From NCBI RefSeq assembly GCF_022810765.1, contig NZ_CP094494.1, forward strand, positions 1,922,001 through 1,986,000: a stretch of 64,000 bases of DNA, in the 5' to 3' direction. The notes under the pieces are model-generated. The model was not told where the DNA came from. It searched no databases and saw only the letters and a list, made by a program, of their open reading frames with translations. This document shows positions 35,822-44,810 of the stretch, piece by piece. The first letter of the stretch is position 1; each line of letters starts with the position of its first letter. A program made the translations under genes and the position numbers. Origin of the DNA: Winogradskyella sp. MH6 (GTDB taxonomy: Bacteria; Bacteroidota; Bacteroidia; Flavobacteriales; Flavobacteriaceae).

Positions 35822-37408
35822 ATGAAGGCAAAATCACCTAAATCTCTAATTAAATTATCAGTAGTATTGTCAATACTAATGTTAAGTAACGCATGCGAAG
35901 TACATTCTGGCAAAGCAAAAAGTGACCTGTACGAAATTGATGCGGTTGAATTATACGAAGCAACTGACGAAGAAGTTGTTCTAGAACACAACACAGAAGA
36001 ATACGATCGCATCTATGAAAACGACTTTAAAAATGCAATTCAGAATCCTTTATCCACATTTTCAATAGATGTAGATAATGCATCTTATAGTAATGTAAGA
36101 CGTTTTTTATCTAACAATCAACTACCGCCAAAAGATGCTGTGAGAGTAGAAGAGATGATTAACTATTTTAATTACGATTATCCACAACCTAAAGATGAGC
36201 ATCCCTTTTCCTTTTCTAATGAAGTTGCAGATTGTCCGTGGAACACTGAGCATAAGTTAGTACATATAGGATTGCAAGGAAAATCATTAAACTACGATGA
36301 TTTAAAACCAAGCAATTTGGTATTCTTAATTGATGCATCTGGCTCCATGAGCGACAACAATAAATTGCCACTACTAAAGAAAGCTTTAAAGTTGCTAATT
36401 AATGAACTAAATGATAACGATAGAATTGCTATTGTTGCTTATGCTGGTTCAGCAGGTGTAGTTCTGCCATCTACCAAAGTTGCAAACAAAGAAGAAATTA
36501 TTGAAGCTTTAGATAGGATTGAGTCTGGTGGTTCTACGGCTGGTGGTCAAGGCATTCAGTTGGCTTATAAAATTGCAAAGGAGAATTTATTTGAAGATGG
36601 AAATAATAGAGTCATCTTAGCAACAGATGGAGATTTTAATGTTGGAGTTTCCTCAAGTTCAGAATTGGTGAGATTGATAGAAGAAAAACGAAAAGAAGAC
36701 ATCTTTTTAACGATATGTGGTTTCGGAATGGGAAATTATAAAGATGGTAGAATGGAGCAGATTAGCAATGCCGGAAACGGAAATTATTTTTATATAGACA
36801 ACATAAAAGAAGCGAAAAAGGTGTTTTCTACAGAGATGAGAGCTAATATGTTTACTATAGCTAAGGATGTAAAAATTCAGATTGAATTTAATCCCAATCA
36901 AGTAAAAGCATACCGATTAATTGGTTACGAAAACAGAGTAATGAATAATGAAGACTTTAACGATGATAAAAAGGATGCAGGCGAGTTAGGTGCAGGTCAT
37001 ACAGTTACAGCATTGTATGAAGTTGTGCCAATAAATTCAGATGAATCTGTAAAGAAGCATGATGATTTAAAGTACCAAAAAACAGAAATCACAAATGCTT
37101 CAGAAAATGATGAAATGCTAACCATTAAATTCAGATATAAGAAACCAAAAGAGGATAAGAGTTTATTAATAACAAAAACTATTATAGATAATGGCTTGAA
37201 GCTGGAATCAACATCAGATAATTTTAGATTTTCTTCAGCTGTTGCAGGTTTAGGGCTTTTGTTAAGAGATTCAAAATATAAAGGCGATATGACGTATGAA
37301 CTCGCTAAAAAACTAGCAGTTGGTTCAAAAGGGAAGGACGCAAATGGTTACAGAAGTGAATTTGTAAGCATGATAGAGACTGCAGAATTACTTTCTGAAA
37401 AACTGTAA
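35822..37408 (+). CDS. YfbK-like von Willebrand factor A lipoprotein
   Basis: A 528-residue envelope lipoprotein (lipobox ending in NAC, Cys at about residue 25). An acidic tether is followed by the YfbK-type N-terminal domain (PLSTFSIDVDNASYSNVRRF, about 70-130). The VWA domain has a metal-ion-dependent adhesion motif, DASGS, near residue 178 and the downstream TDGDFN. A C-terminal DUF3520-like region ends the protein. VWA domains bind protein partners through the metal site; the partner is unknown. It is divergent from two uncharacterised membrane-linked genes, one sharing a similar tether. Confidence 0.9.
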   Translation: MKAKSPKSLIKLSVVLSILMLSNACEVHSGKAKSDLYEIDAVELYEATDEEVVLEHNTEEYDRIYENDFKNAIQNPLSTFSIDVDNASYSNVRRFLSNNQLPPKDAVRVEEMINYFNYDYPQPKDEHPFSFSNEVADCPWNTEHKLVHIGLQGKSLNYDDLKPSNLVFLIDASGSMSDNNKLPLLKKALKLLINELNDNDRIAIVAYAGSAGVVLPSTKVANKEEIIEALDRIESGGSTAGGQGIQLAYKIAKENLFEDGNNRVILATDGDFNVGVSSSSELVRLIEEKRKEDIFLTICGFGMGNYKDGRMEQISNAGNGNYFYIDNIKEAKKVFSTEMRANMFTIAKDVKIQIEFNPNQVKAYRLIGYENRVMNNEDFNDDKKDAGELGAGHTVTALYEVVPINSDESVKKHDDLKYQKTEITNASENDEMLTIKFRYKKPKEDKSLLITKTIIDNGLKLESTSDNFRFSSAVAGLGLLLRDSKYKGDMTYELAKKLAVGSKGKDANGYRSEFVSMIETAELLSEKL

Positions 37409-37445
37409 GAAAAAACCAGGAAAATATCATTCTGTCAAAATAGAG

Positions 37446-37475
37446 AAAGCACTTCTCTAAAAAGGAGTGCTTTTT
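37446..37475 (+). terminator. Terminator after the VWA lipoprotein gene
   Basis: AAAGCACTTC (37446-37455) pairs with GGAGTGCTTT (37464-37473) with one G-T pair, followed by T-rich sequence. Confidence 0.8.
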
Positions 37476-37521
37476 GTTTTATTGATTTTATAAAAGCATT
37501 AAATCAATTATTTTTGCTTAA

Positions 37522-38121
37522 ATGCAAAATCAACTTTTAAACTTTGTGCCAGAGCAAGCACATGCTCAGCTTAAAGCCCTACTGGCAAAGGATAATTTAG
37601 TAGTAAAAGTAAAGCAAGAGCGTAAGACCAAGCATGGTGATTACAGGCAATTGCCTAATGGTAAGCATCAGATTACTGTAAATGCGAATTTAAATACGTA
37701 TCGGTTTTTAATTACGCTTGTTCATGAAATTGCTCACTTCGAAGCATTCGCTAAATTTGGACGTTTTATAAAGCCGCATGGTAAAGAGTGGAAACTAACT
37801 TTTCAGCATTTAATGTTACCATTTTTAAGACCAGAAGTATTTCCTTTGGAGCTGTTGCCATTACTTGCCAAGCACTTTAAAAACCCAAAAGCGTCTAGCG
37901 ACACAGATACGCAACTCTCCTTAGCATTGAAGCGATTCGATGAAGGCGAAGATAAAACCTTCGTTTTTGAAGTACCTTTGGGTCAAACTTTTAAACTCTA
38001 TAATGGTAGAGTGTTTAAAAAAGGAAATACAAGAAGAAAACGCATAGAATGTGTTGAGGTAAAAACAGGTAAACTATATTTGTTTAATCCTAATGCAGAA
38101 GTAGAAATACTAGATAAATGA
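37522..38121 (+). CDS. SprT-like zinc-metalloprotease-domain protein
   Basis: A 199-residue protein with an SprT-like domain: VHEIAHFEAF contains the HExxH zinc motif near residues 75-79, and KPHGKEWK supplies the downstream histidine. The family includes SPRTN, a protease that clears DNA-protein crosslinks. The bacterial members are poorly characterised. The C-terminal 80 residues contain no obvious four-cysteine zinc ribbon (only one Cys is visible). Its stop overlaps the start of the mannose-1-phosphate guanylyltransferase gene by 4 bp. Confidence 0.87.
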   Translation: MQNQLLNFVPEQAHAQLKALLAKDNLVVKVKQERKTKHGDYRQLPNGKHQITVNANLNTYRFLITLVHEIAHFEAFAKFGRFIKPHGKEWKLTFQHLMLPFLRPEVFPLELLPLLAKHFKNPKASSDTDTQLSLALKRFDEGEDKTFVFEVPLGQTFKLYNGRVFKKGNTRRKRIECVEVKTGKLYLFNPNAEVEILDK

Positions 38122-39200
38122 AAAACAAAAATTATTACGCCATTTTAATGGCAGGTGGAGTAGGCTCACGATTTTGGCCAGTAAGTACACAAAACTTTCC
38201 TAAACAATTTCATGATATGTTAGGAACAGGTGATACGCTGATTCAAAAAACCTTTAACCGTCTCGCTAAACTTATTCCCGAAGAAAATATTTTTATTCTT
38301 ACCAATGAGCGTTATAATGATTTGGTTTTTGAGCAATTACCAAGTGTAACAAAGCGTCAAGTTGTATTAGAGCCAGCAATGCGAAACACAGCTCCATGTA
38401 TATTATACGCATCTCTAAAAATTCAAAAAGAAAACGAAAATGCAGTAATGATTGTAGCGCCAAGCGACCATTGGATAGAAGATGAAGATGCGTTTTCAAA
38501 CAATGTGCAAGCAGCCTTTGATTATTGCGAATCTAATGATGCTTTAATGACTTTGGGTATTACACCAACCTTCCCAAATACAGGTTATGGTTATATTGAG
38601 TATAACAAATCATCTGAAGAAGACATAAAACCTGTAAATCAGTTTAGAGAAAAGCCAGATTATAAAACAGCAAAATCTTTTTTAGAACAAGGTAATTTTC
38701 TTTGGAATGCAGGAATTTTTATGTGGAGTGCAAAATCTGTAGTTGCCGCATTTCAAAGAAATCAACCAGAACTATATCAACTTTTTGAAAGTGGTTATAA
38801 TGTGTATAACACAGAATTTGAAGATGATTTTATAAAAGACAACTATCCAAAAGCAGAAAACATATCTGTAGATTATGCGCTTATGGAGAAAAGTAACAAT
38901 GTCTATGTAATTCCTGCAACTTTTGATTGGAATGATCTTGGGACTTGGGGAAGTCTTTACGATAAACTAGATAAGGATGCCAATGAAAATGCTGTTGTTA
39001 ATGCTAGAGTATTAGCTGAGGATGCTTCAGGAAATATGATTAGATCTAAAAAAGATAAAATTGTTGTTGTCGATGGATTAAAAGATTACATCATTGTAGA
39101 TAAAGACGAAGTTTTGCTTATCTTTCCTAAGGCAAAAGAACAAGATATTAAAAAAGTACTCCAAAACGTTAAGGCTAACTTTGGGGAAGAATATGGTTAA
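38118..39200 (+). CDS. Mannose-1-phosphate guanylyltransferase
   Basis: A 360-residue nucleotidyltransferase making GDP-mannose from mannose-1-phosphate and GTP, for surface glycan synthesis. The N-terminal loop MAGGVGSRFWPVS and catalytic FPKQFH are clear. PSDHWIED and FREKPDYKTA follow in family order, and FDWNDLGTWGSL is the conserved C-terminal motif. The protein lacks the extra isomerase (cupin) domain of long ManC/AlgA enzymes. It overlaps the SprT-like gene by 4 bp and precedes the DUF389 gene by 3 bp, so the three are probably one operon. Confidence 0.94.
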   Translation: MKNKNYYAILMAGGVGSRFWPVSTQNFPKQFHDMLGTGDTLIQKTFNRLAKLIPEENIFILTNERYNDLVFEQLPSVTKRQVVLEPAMRNTAPCILYASLKIQKENENAVMIVAPSDHWIEDEDAFSNNVQAAFDYCESNDALMTLGITPTFPNTGYGYIEYNKSSEEDIKPVNQFREKPDYKTAKSFLEQGNFLWNAGIFMWSAKSVVAAFQRNQPELYQLFESGYNVYNTEFEDDFIKDNYPKAENISVDYALMEKSNNVYVIPATFDWNDLGTWGSLYDKLDKDANENAVVNARVLAEDASGNMIRSKKDKIVVVDGLKDYIIVDKDEVLLIFPKAKEQDIKKVLQNVKANFGEEYG

Positions 39201-39203
39201 TCT

Positions 39204-40676
39204 ATGAGCAACGAAAATAAATTCAATTTTTCTGAGGAAGAAAACTCGAGAGTAACAAACGAAAAGAATAAAGAGGCTGCTGTTGAAGAAAAAAAGGAAG
39301 CGATAAAAAAAGATGCTCAAGGGTTGTTTGCGAGCATTTCAGTTTTTTTAAGTGAGCTTTTAGACTTTAGAGACGACACAGATAGAGATGCTACAATTGA
39401 TGCAATAAAGGCAGATATTCCATTTAAAGGAGCAACAGCTTGGATTTTGGTGTGTTCTATCATGGTGGCTTCTGTTGGGTTGAATGCCAATTCTACAGCA
39501 GTAGTTATTGGTGCCATGTTAATTTCACCTTTAATGGGACCAATTTTAGGTGTTGGCTTATCTATTGCAATTAATGATATTGATACGCTCAGAAAATCGA
39601 TGATTAATCTAGCTGTTATGATTGTTTTAAGTTTGTTAACAGCATGGTTATTCTTCAGATTTTTTCCTTTGAGTGAGGATACTTCTGAACTATTAGGAAG
39701 GACAAAGCCAGATATTCGAGATGTTCTAATTGCATTTTTTGGTGGTTTGGCTTTAATTATTGCTAGAACTAAAAAAGGCACAATCGCTTCAGTAATATTT
39801 GGTGTTGCTATTGCCACAGCCTTAATGCCACCATTGTGTACAGCAGGTTATGGTTTGGCAAAAAGCAATTGGGATTATTTTGGTGGTGCTATGTACCTTT
39901 TCGGAATAAACACCATATTTATTGCCTTAGCAACTTTTATTGTTTTAAAGGTGCTTCGTTTCCCTATGTTGAAGTATGCCAACTCTAAAAAGCGCAAGCG
40001 TATATCACAATTAGCTCTATTAGTCGCAATTGTTGTAATGGCATGGCCTATTTACACTTTTGTAAAAGTGCTTAGAGAAAGCCAAGTAGATAGTGATTAT
40101 GATAGATTTTTAAAGCATGAAATTGAAGAAAACGAATCATTATGGTTACAGCGTGAAAAGATAGAACCTGAGAAAAAGAGAATTACACTTTATTTTAATG
40201 GAGAAATAACAGATGCTACTGAGAGTGATCTTAGAAATGAGCTGAGCAGTTATGACAATATCAGTGATTTCGATTTGATAATTAATGGGAATAAGAATGT
40301 GAGTGCTGAACGTTTAATGGATCTTTATAACAAAGCATTAATTACAATTGAACAACGCGATAGCTTGTTGTTAGTAAAGCAATCTGAACTAGATACCTTA
40401 AAGACTATTCTAAGCGAAAAAAGTAATCTGTTAGATAATAATTCATTTGTGTTATTGGCTAAAGATGCTAAAATCAAATTTTCTAATTTAGAATACTTTG
40501 GCTACGCTAAAATGTTAGAATCCAAGGATTTTAAAAATGTTGATACATTAACTGTTGCTAATGTTAAATGGAAAGCCAATACCAACGATAGCTTGGTTCA
40601 AGTTGAAGAAGCTGAACTATTACTTTGGTTGAAAAAAGAACTTAAAACAGATAAGATAAAAGTAAAAAGAGATTAG
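39204..40676 (+). CDS. DUF389 family membrane protein
   Basis: A 490-residue protein. After a charged N-terminus (residues 1-45) and SISVFLSELLDFRDDTDRDA come six or so membrane segments (about 70-285) with family motifs GLNANSTAVVIGAMLISPLMGPI and ATALMPPLCTAGYGLA. The C-terminal third (about 300-490) is hydrophilic, with a beta/helix domain and a predicted coiled coil around QRDSLLLVKQSELDTLK. The molecular function of DUF389 proteins is not established. It is the last gene of the SprT-mannose guanylyltransferase operon and is convergent with the Mla genes, with no gap. Confidence 0.88.
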   Translation: MSNENKFNFSEEENSRVTNEKNKEAAVEEKKEAIKKDAQGLFASISVFLSELLDFRDDTDRDATIDAIKADIPFKGATAWILVCSIMVASVGLNANSTAVVIGAMLISPLMGPILGVGLSIAINDIDTLRKSMINLAVMIVLSLLTAWLFFRFFPLSEDTSELLGRTKPDIRDVLIAFFGGLALIIARTKKGTIASVIFGVAIATALMPPLCTAGYGLAKSNWDYFGGAMYLFGINTIFIALATFIVLKVLRFPMLKYANSKKRKRISQLALLVAIVVMAWPIYTFVKVLRESQVDSDYDRFLKHEIEENESLWLQREKIEPEKKRITLYFNGEITDATESDLRNELSSYDNISDFDLIINGNKNVSAERLMDLYNKALITIEQRDSLLLVKQSELDTLKTILSEKSNLLDNNSFVLLAKDAKIKFSNLEYFGYAKMLESKDFKNVDTLTVANVKWKANTNDSLVQVEEAELLLWLKKELKTDKIKVKRD

Positions 40677-41444
40677 TTACTGATTCTCTTCCAAATACAT
40701 TCTACGTACTTTCTTAAATAACTCTGAAGAATATACAAAGTTAGTTACGGCTTCGTTATCGGTTCTAAAAATAGTGTCTTTAGAACCTTCCCATTCTTTG
40801 AGACCATATTGAAGAAAGACAATCTTTTCACCTATTTCCATAACAGAATTCATGTCATGCGAATTAATGACTGTTGTAATTTGATATTCGTCAGTGATTT
40901 CCTGGATAAGGTTGTCTATAACAATAGCCGTTTTTGGATCTAAACCAGAGTTTGGTTCGTCGCAAAACAAATACTTTGGGTTGTTAACAATAGCTCTCGC
41001 AATAGCAACACGCTTTTGCATACCACCAGAAGCTTCGCTTGGCATTTTGTGATGTGCACCGTCTAGATTTACACGTTTTAAAACAAAATTTACACGGTCT
41101 TCCATTTCGCTTTTACTTTGTTTGGTGAACATTCGTAACGGAAACATAACGTTTTCTGCTATGGTCATAGAGTCAAATAAAGCACTGCCTTGAAACACCA
41201 TTCCTATTTTAGAGCGTAGCTCAGTTTTTTCGTTTCTACTTAGATTGCTAAAAATCTTACCATCATAAGAAATGCTTCCCTGCTCATATTCAAAAAGACC
41301 GAGTAGGCATTTTAAGAAAACAGTTTTTCCCGATCCACTTTGTCCTATGATAAGGTTTGTCTTTCCTTTATCAAAAGTTGTAGAAATGCCTTTTAAAATA
41401 TGTGCATCTCCAAACGATTTATGTAAGTCCTTAACTTCTATCAT
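40677..41444 (-). CDS. MlaF-like ABC transporter ATP-binding protein
   Basis: A 255-residue ABC ATPase. Walker A GQSGSGKT, the Q-loop in GMVFQGSALFDSMT, signature SGGMQKR and Walker B LFCDEPNSGLDP are all present. FQGSALFDSMT is characteristic of MlaF-type lipid transporters, which move phospholipids between inner and outer membrane. The start at 41444 (MIEVKDLHKSFG) is chosen over a longer frame from 41504, because that ATG overlaps the permease stop by one base. MCE-domain partners are not in this window. Confidence 0.9.
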   Translation of the reverse strand: MIEVKDLHKSFGDAHILKGISTTFDKGKTNLIIGQSGSGKTVFLKCLLGLFEYEQGSISYDGKIFSNLSRNEKTELRSKIGMVFQGSALFDSMTIAENVMFPLRMFTKQSKSEMEDRVNFVLKRVNLDGAHHKMPSEASGGMQKRVAIARAIVNNPKYLFCDEPNSGLDPKTAIVIDNLIQEITDEYQITTVINSHDMNSVMEIGEKIVFLQYGLKEWEGSKDTIFRTDNEAVTNFVYSSELFKKVRRMYLEENQ

Positions 41445-42181
41445 TAGCCTAATAATAAACTGGTTAATAAAAAGTTGAGTAGAATAATAACAACACTTGT
41501 CCAAACAAAAGAGGTTGTACTGGCTTTACCAACTTCTAGCGCTCCACCTTTCATAAAATAACCATAATACGAGGGAATTGTTGCTAAAATAAATGCAAAA
41601 ACCATGGTTTTTATAAAGGCATATGCCATGTGAAACGGTGTGAAATCATTTTGTATGCCTTCAATATAATCTTCAAAAGTACCATAGCCACCATATACAC
41701 AAGCGGCCAAACCTCCTAAAATACCAAGGAACATTGCAATTGAAATAACAAAAGGATATAAAGTAAGTGCAATAAACTTAGGAAAAACCAGGTAGTTTAT
41801 AGCGTTTATTCCCATTACTTCTAGAGCATCAATTTGCTCTGTAACACGCATGGTTCCAATACTAGACGTTATAAAAGATCCTACTTTACCAGCCATAATG
41901 ATAGAAATAAAAGTAGGAGCAAATTCTAAAATAATAGATTGTCTGGTGGCAAAACCTACCAAATATTTAGGGATTAGTGGGTTGCTTATGTTTAGTGAGG
42001 TTTGTATGGCTACAACTCCACCAACAAAAAATGCAATAAAAGCCACAATACCTAGCGACCCTATTATAAGGTCGTCAATATCTTTAAGGATTAAAGTTTT
42101 TAGCACAGACCATTTGGTAGGTCTGCGAAACATATCCTTAATCATTATAAAATAAGTGCCAATATTATGAAGGTACTTCAT
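41444..42181 (-). CDS. MlaE-like ABC transporter permease
   Basis: A 245-residue inner-membrane permease with about 5-6 membrane segments. Family landmarks are EFAPTFISIIMAGKVGSFI and TMRVTEQIDALEVMGINA. Together with the overlapping ATPase gene (TAATG, 1-bp overlap) it forms the core of a phospholipid-trafficking ABC system. The first 40 residues (KYLHNIGTYFIMIKDMF) fit the family N-terminus. A near-match -7 box (TACTTTAG on -) lies at 42199-42206, about 20 bp upstream of the start. Confidence 0.9.
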   Translation of the reverse strand: MKYLHNIGTYFIMIKDMFRRPTKWSVLKTLILKDIDDLIIGSLGIVAFIAFFVGGVVAIQTSLNISNPLIPKYLVGFATRQSIILEFAPTFISIIMAGKVGSFITSSIGTMRVTEQIDALEVMGINAINYLVFPKFIALTLYPFVISIAMFLGILGGLAACVYGGYGTFEDYIEGIQNDFTPFHMAYAFIKTMVFAFILATIPSYYGYFMKGGALEVGKASTTSFVWTSVVIILLNFLLTSLLLG

Positions 42182-42260
42182 GCAAGAATTTCTTAGTGCT
42201 AAAGTATGAAAAAAGATGAGTTTATTAATGTTAATTTAAATTAAGATGTTCTAAAAACCG

Positions 42261-42268
42261 TATTTTTG
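42261..42268 (+). promoter_or_regulatory. -7 box of the PafA-like phosphatase gene
   Basis: TATTTTTG matches TAnnTTTG, 26 bases upstream of the start codon. No clear TTG at -33, only a T-rich patch. Confidence 0.6.
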
Positions 42269-42294
42269 ACGTTCATAAAAATGACTATTTAATT

Positions 42295-43962
42295 ATGAAA
42301 AACATCTTTGTTTTAATCATCTCATTATCCTTGTTTTACTCATGTGGAGCACAGGAAAGCACAACGGAAAGAGCTGTTGTGAGTTCGCAAAATGAAACTA
42401 GTTCACGACCAAAATTAGTTGTAGGTATTGTTGTAGATCAGATGCGTTACGATTATTTAACACGTTTTGAATCTAAGTTTGGCGAAGGTGGTTTTATGAG
42501 AATGATTAATGAAGGATTTAACTGTAAAAACAATCATTTTAATTATGTGCCAACTTATACAGGGCCAGGACATACTTCGGTTTACACAGGTACAACACCT
42601 AAGTATCATGGAATTATTTCTAACAACTGGTATGATAAAGACATTAAAGAATCGGTTTATTGCGCTCAAGATGATTCTGTAGAATCTGTAGGAACTGAAA
42701 GTTCTGCTGGTAAGATGTCGCCACACAGAATGTTAACCACAAGTGTAGCAGACGAAAACAGGTTGTTTACGCAAATGCGAGGAAAAACAATAGGTATAGC
42801 CATAAAAGATAGAGGAGCTATTCTGCCAGCTGGCCATACTGCTAATGCAGCGTATTGGTTTCATGGTAAAGACGAAGGGGTTTGGATTACAAGCACATTT
42901 TATAGAAAAGATTTGCCACAATGGGTAAAAGATTTCAACGATTCAGATACAGTAGAATCGTATTTAAAAGTATGGGATACCTATCAGCCTATAGAAACCT
43001 ATATTGAAAGCGGAAGTGATCTTAATGATTTTGAACGTGGTTTTAACGGAAAAGAAACAGCAACATTTCCTTATGATTTAGCAGCTTTAAAAGATGAAAA
43101 TGGAGGTTTTGATGTGCTAAAAGCTACAGCTTACGGTAACAGTCTTACTGTAGATTTTGCATTGGCTGCATTAGAAGGTGAAGATTTAGGGAAAGATAAT
43201 GATACAGATGTGCTTACAGTTAGTTTTTCTAGTACAGATTATGTAGGGCATAACTTTGGTGTAAACTCAAAAGAAGTAGAAGATACTTACATAAGATTAG
43301 ATAAAGATTTAGAGCGATTCTTTAAGTATTTGGATGAGAATGTGGGTGAAGGAGAATACACTGTTTTTTTAACGGCAGATCATGGAGCAGTTGATGTGCC
43401 AGCATATTTACAGTCGGTTAAAATTCCTGCTGGCTATTTAGATTATAATGATAGAAAAGAACGTTTTCAAAAGTTTTTAGTTGAAAAATATGGTACAGTA
43501 GACATTGTTGAAAATGTTAGTAACAACCAATTGTTTTTTAATAAAGCGAAACTGAAAGAATTAGGATTAGATATTCATGAAGTTGAACAAGCTCTTGTAG
43601 ATGAGCAAATTAGTTATCCTAATATTGCTAAGGTTTATACTGCAACAACAATGAACAGTACAGATTTTACAACAGGAATTGAAGCATTACTGCAAAACGG
43701 ATTTAACCAAAAGCGATCAGGCGATGTTATTATTGTAGACGATATTGCACACATCGCCTACAGTAAAACAGGTTCTACACATGGTAGCGGACTTAATTAC
43801 GATACACATGTGCCTTTACTGTTCTTCGGAAAAGGCATAAAACAGGGCCAAACTTATAACAAAACAGTAATTCCAGATATTGCACCAACAATTTCTGCAC
43901 TTTTAGGTATCAGCTTTCCTAATGGAGCAACAGGTCAACCTTTAGGATTCGTTATAGACTAA
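42295..43962 (+). CDS. PafA-like alkaline phosphatase superfamily protein
   Basis: A 555-residue envelope phosphatase with a lipobox-like signal (LFYSC, Cys at 17). The catalytic threonine is in PTYTGPGHT (Thr89 by spacing) and the conserved asparagine is Asn110, 21 residues later as in Elizabethkingia PafA. IKDRG supplies the Lys-x-Arg pair of phosphomonoesterases. Metal ligands appear in FSSTDYVGH, LTADHGA and STHGSG. PafA-type enzymes release phosphate from many monoesters and scavenge phosphate in marine Bacteroidota. It is followed by a secreted-type nuclease, a plausible DNA-phosphate scavenging pair. Confidence 0.9.
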   Translation: MKNIFVLIISLSLFYSCGAQESTTERAVVSSQNETSSRPKLVVGIVVDQMRYDYLTRFESKFGEGGFMRMINEGFNCKNNHFNYVPTYTGPGHTSVYTGTTPKYHGIISNNWYDKDIKESVYCAQDDSVESVGTESSAGKMSPHRMLTTSVADENRLFTQMRGKTIGIAIKDRGAILPAGHTANAAYWFHGKDEGVWITSTFYRKDLPQWVKDFNDSDTVESYLKVWDTYQPIETYIESGSDLNDFERGFNGKETATFPYDLAALKDENGGFDVLKATAYGNSLTVDFALAALEGEDLGKDNDTDVLTVSFSSTDYVGHNFGVNSKEVEDTYIRLDKDLERFFKYLDENVGEGEYTVFLTADHGAVDVPAYLQSVKIPAGYLDYNDRKERFQKFLVEKYGTVDIVENVSNNQLFFNKAKLKELGLDIHEVEQALVDEQISYPNIAKVYTATTMNSTDFTTGIEALLQNGFNQKRSGDVIIVDDIAHIAYSKTGSTHGSGLNYDTHVPLLFFGKGIKQGQTYNKTVIPDIAPTISALLGISFPNGATGQPLGFVID

Positions 43963-43970
43963 GTATTATT

Positions 43971-44777
43971 TTGAATAAAAAGCGACTATATTCCATAATA
44001 GCTATCATAATTTTGATAGCTATTTATGTTTTTGAACATTATCTAAATTCAGAGGAAAAATCGGCTATAGTTGAAGAAGGTAAACAACCCAAAACAGAAA
44101 CCAACGAATACTTCTTACCTAGTAGCACAACTGGTCAGGTGGTACATCATCAAAACTATTCATTGTCTTATAGTGAACCACACGAACAGGCAGAGTGGGT
44201 GGCTTACGAGTTGAAGTCCTCACATTTGAGTACTACGAATTTTGAAAGGCCATATTTTGAAATTGATAATGCGGTAAAAAGTGGAGCAGCACATTGGAGA
44301 AACTATAAGCAATCGGGTTACGATCGAGGGCATCTTTGTCCTGCAGGAGATCGTAGGTTTAGTAAAGCAGCACACGATGAAACCTTTTTAACCAGTAATA
44401 TTAGTCCGCAAGAACATCAATTTAATTCTGGTGTATGGAATAGATTAGAACAGAAAGTAAGGTATTGGTCTAAAAAGTACGATGGTGTTTTTATTGTTAC
44501 TGGAGGAATTTTAAAAGATGGCTTAAAAACTATTGGTGAAGAGCAGGTTGCTGTACCAAATCAGTTTTATAAAATTGTTTTAGATAATACCAACGGAAAG
44601 CCTAAAGTGTTGGCGTTTCTGTTGAATCATAAAGACTCAGATTTGCCATTGTATAAGTTTGTGGTATCTGTAGATGAGGTTGAAAAATTAACAGGAATAG
44701 ATTTCTTCCCAGAATTAGATGATGTTATCGAAAATAAAATTGAAGCGTCGAGTAGTTACAAAGGCTGGAGTTTTTAG
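43971..44777 (+). CDS. DNA/RNA non-specific endonuclease (NUC1 family)
   Basis: A 268-residue membrane-anchored or secreted nuclease. It starts at a TTG with one N-terminal hydrophobic segment (about residues 7-25). The beta-beta-alpha metal domain has the catalytic DRGHLCPAGD, with His as general base, and an asparagine in TSNISPQ. Family enzymes cut single- and double-stranded DNA and RNA with Mg2+. It begins 8 bp after the phosphatase stop, so the two are probably coexpressed. Together they could release phosphate from extracellular nucleic acids, which is an inference from context. Confidence 0.9.
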   Translation: MNKKRLYSIIAIIILIAIYVFEHYLNSEEKSAIVEEGKQPKTETNEYFLPSSTTGQVVHHQNYSLSYSEPHEQAEWVAYELKSSHLSTTNFERPYFEIDNAVKSGAAHWRNYKQSGYDRGHLCPAGDRRFSKAAHDETFLTSNISPQEHQFNSGVWNRLEQKVRYWSKKYDGVFIVTGGILKDGLKTIGEEQVAVPNQFYKIVLDNTNGKPKVLAFLLNHKDSDLPLYKFVVSVDEVEKLTGIDFFPELDDVIENKIEASSSYKGWSF

Positions 44778-44810
44778 GACACTTTTGCTTTGTTGAACAT
44801 GTTTCTGTAT

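Noticed and set aside
39317..39817. 166-codon frame opposite the DUF389 gene
   Set aside because: Antisense to a well-recognised membrane protein; it lacks a plausible start context and its translation mirrors the hydrophobic codons.
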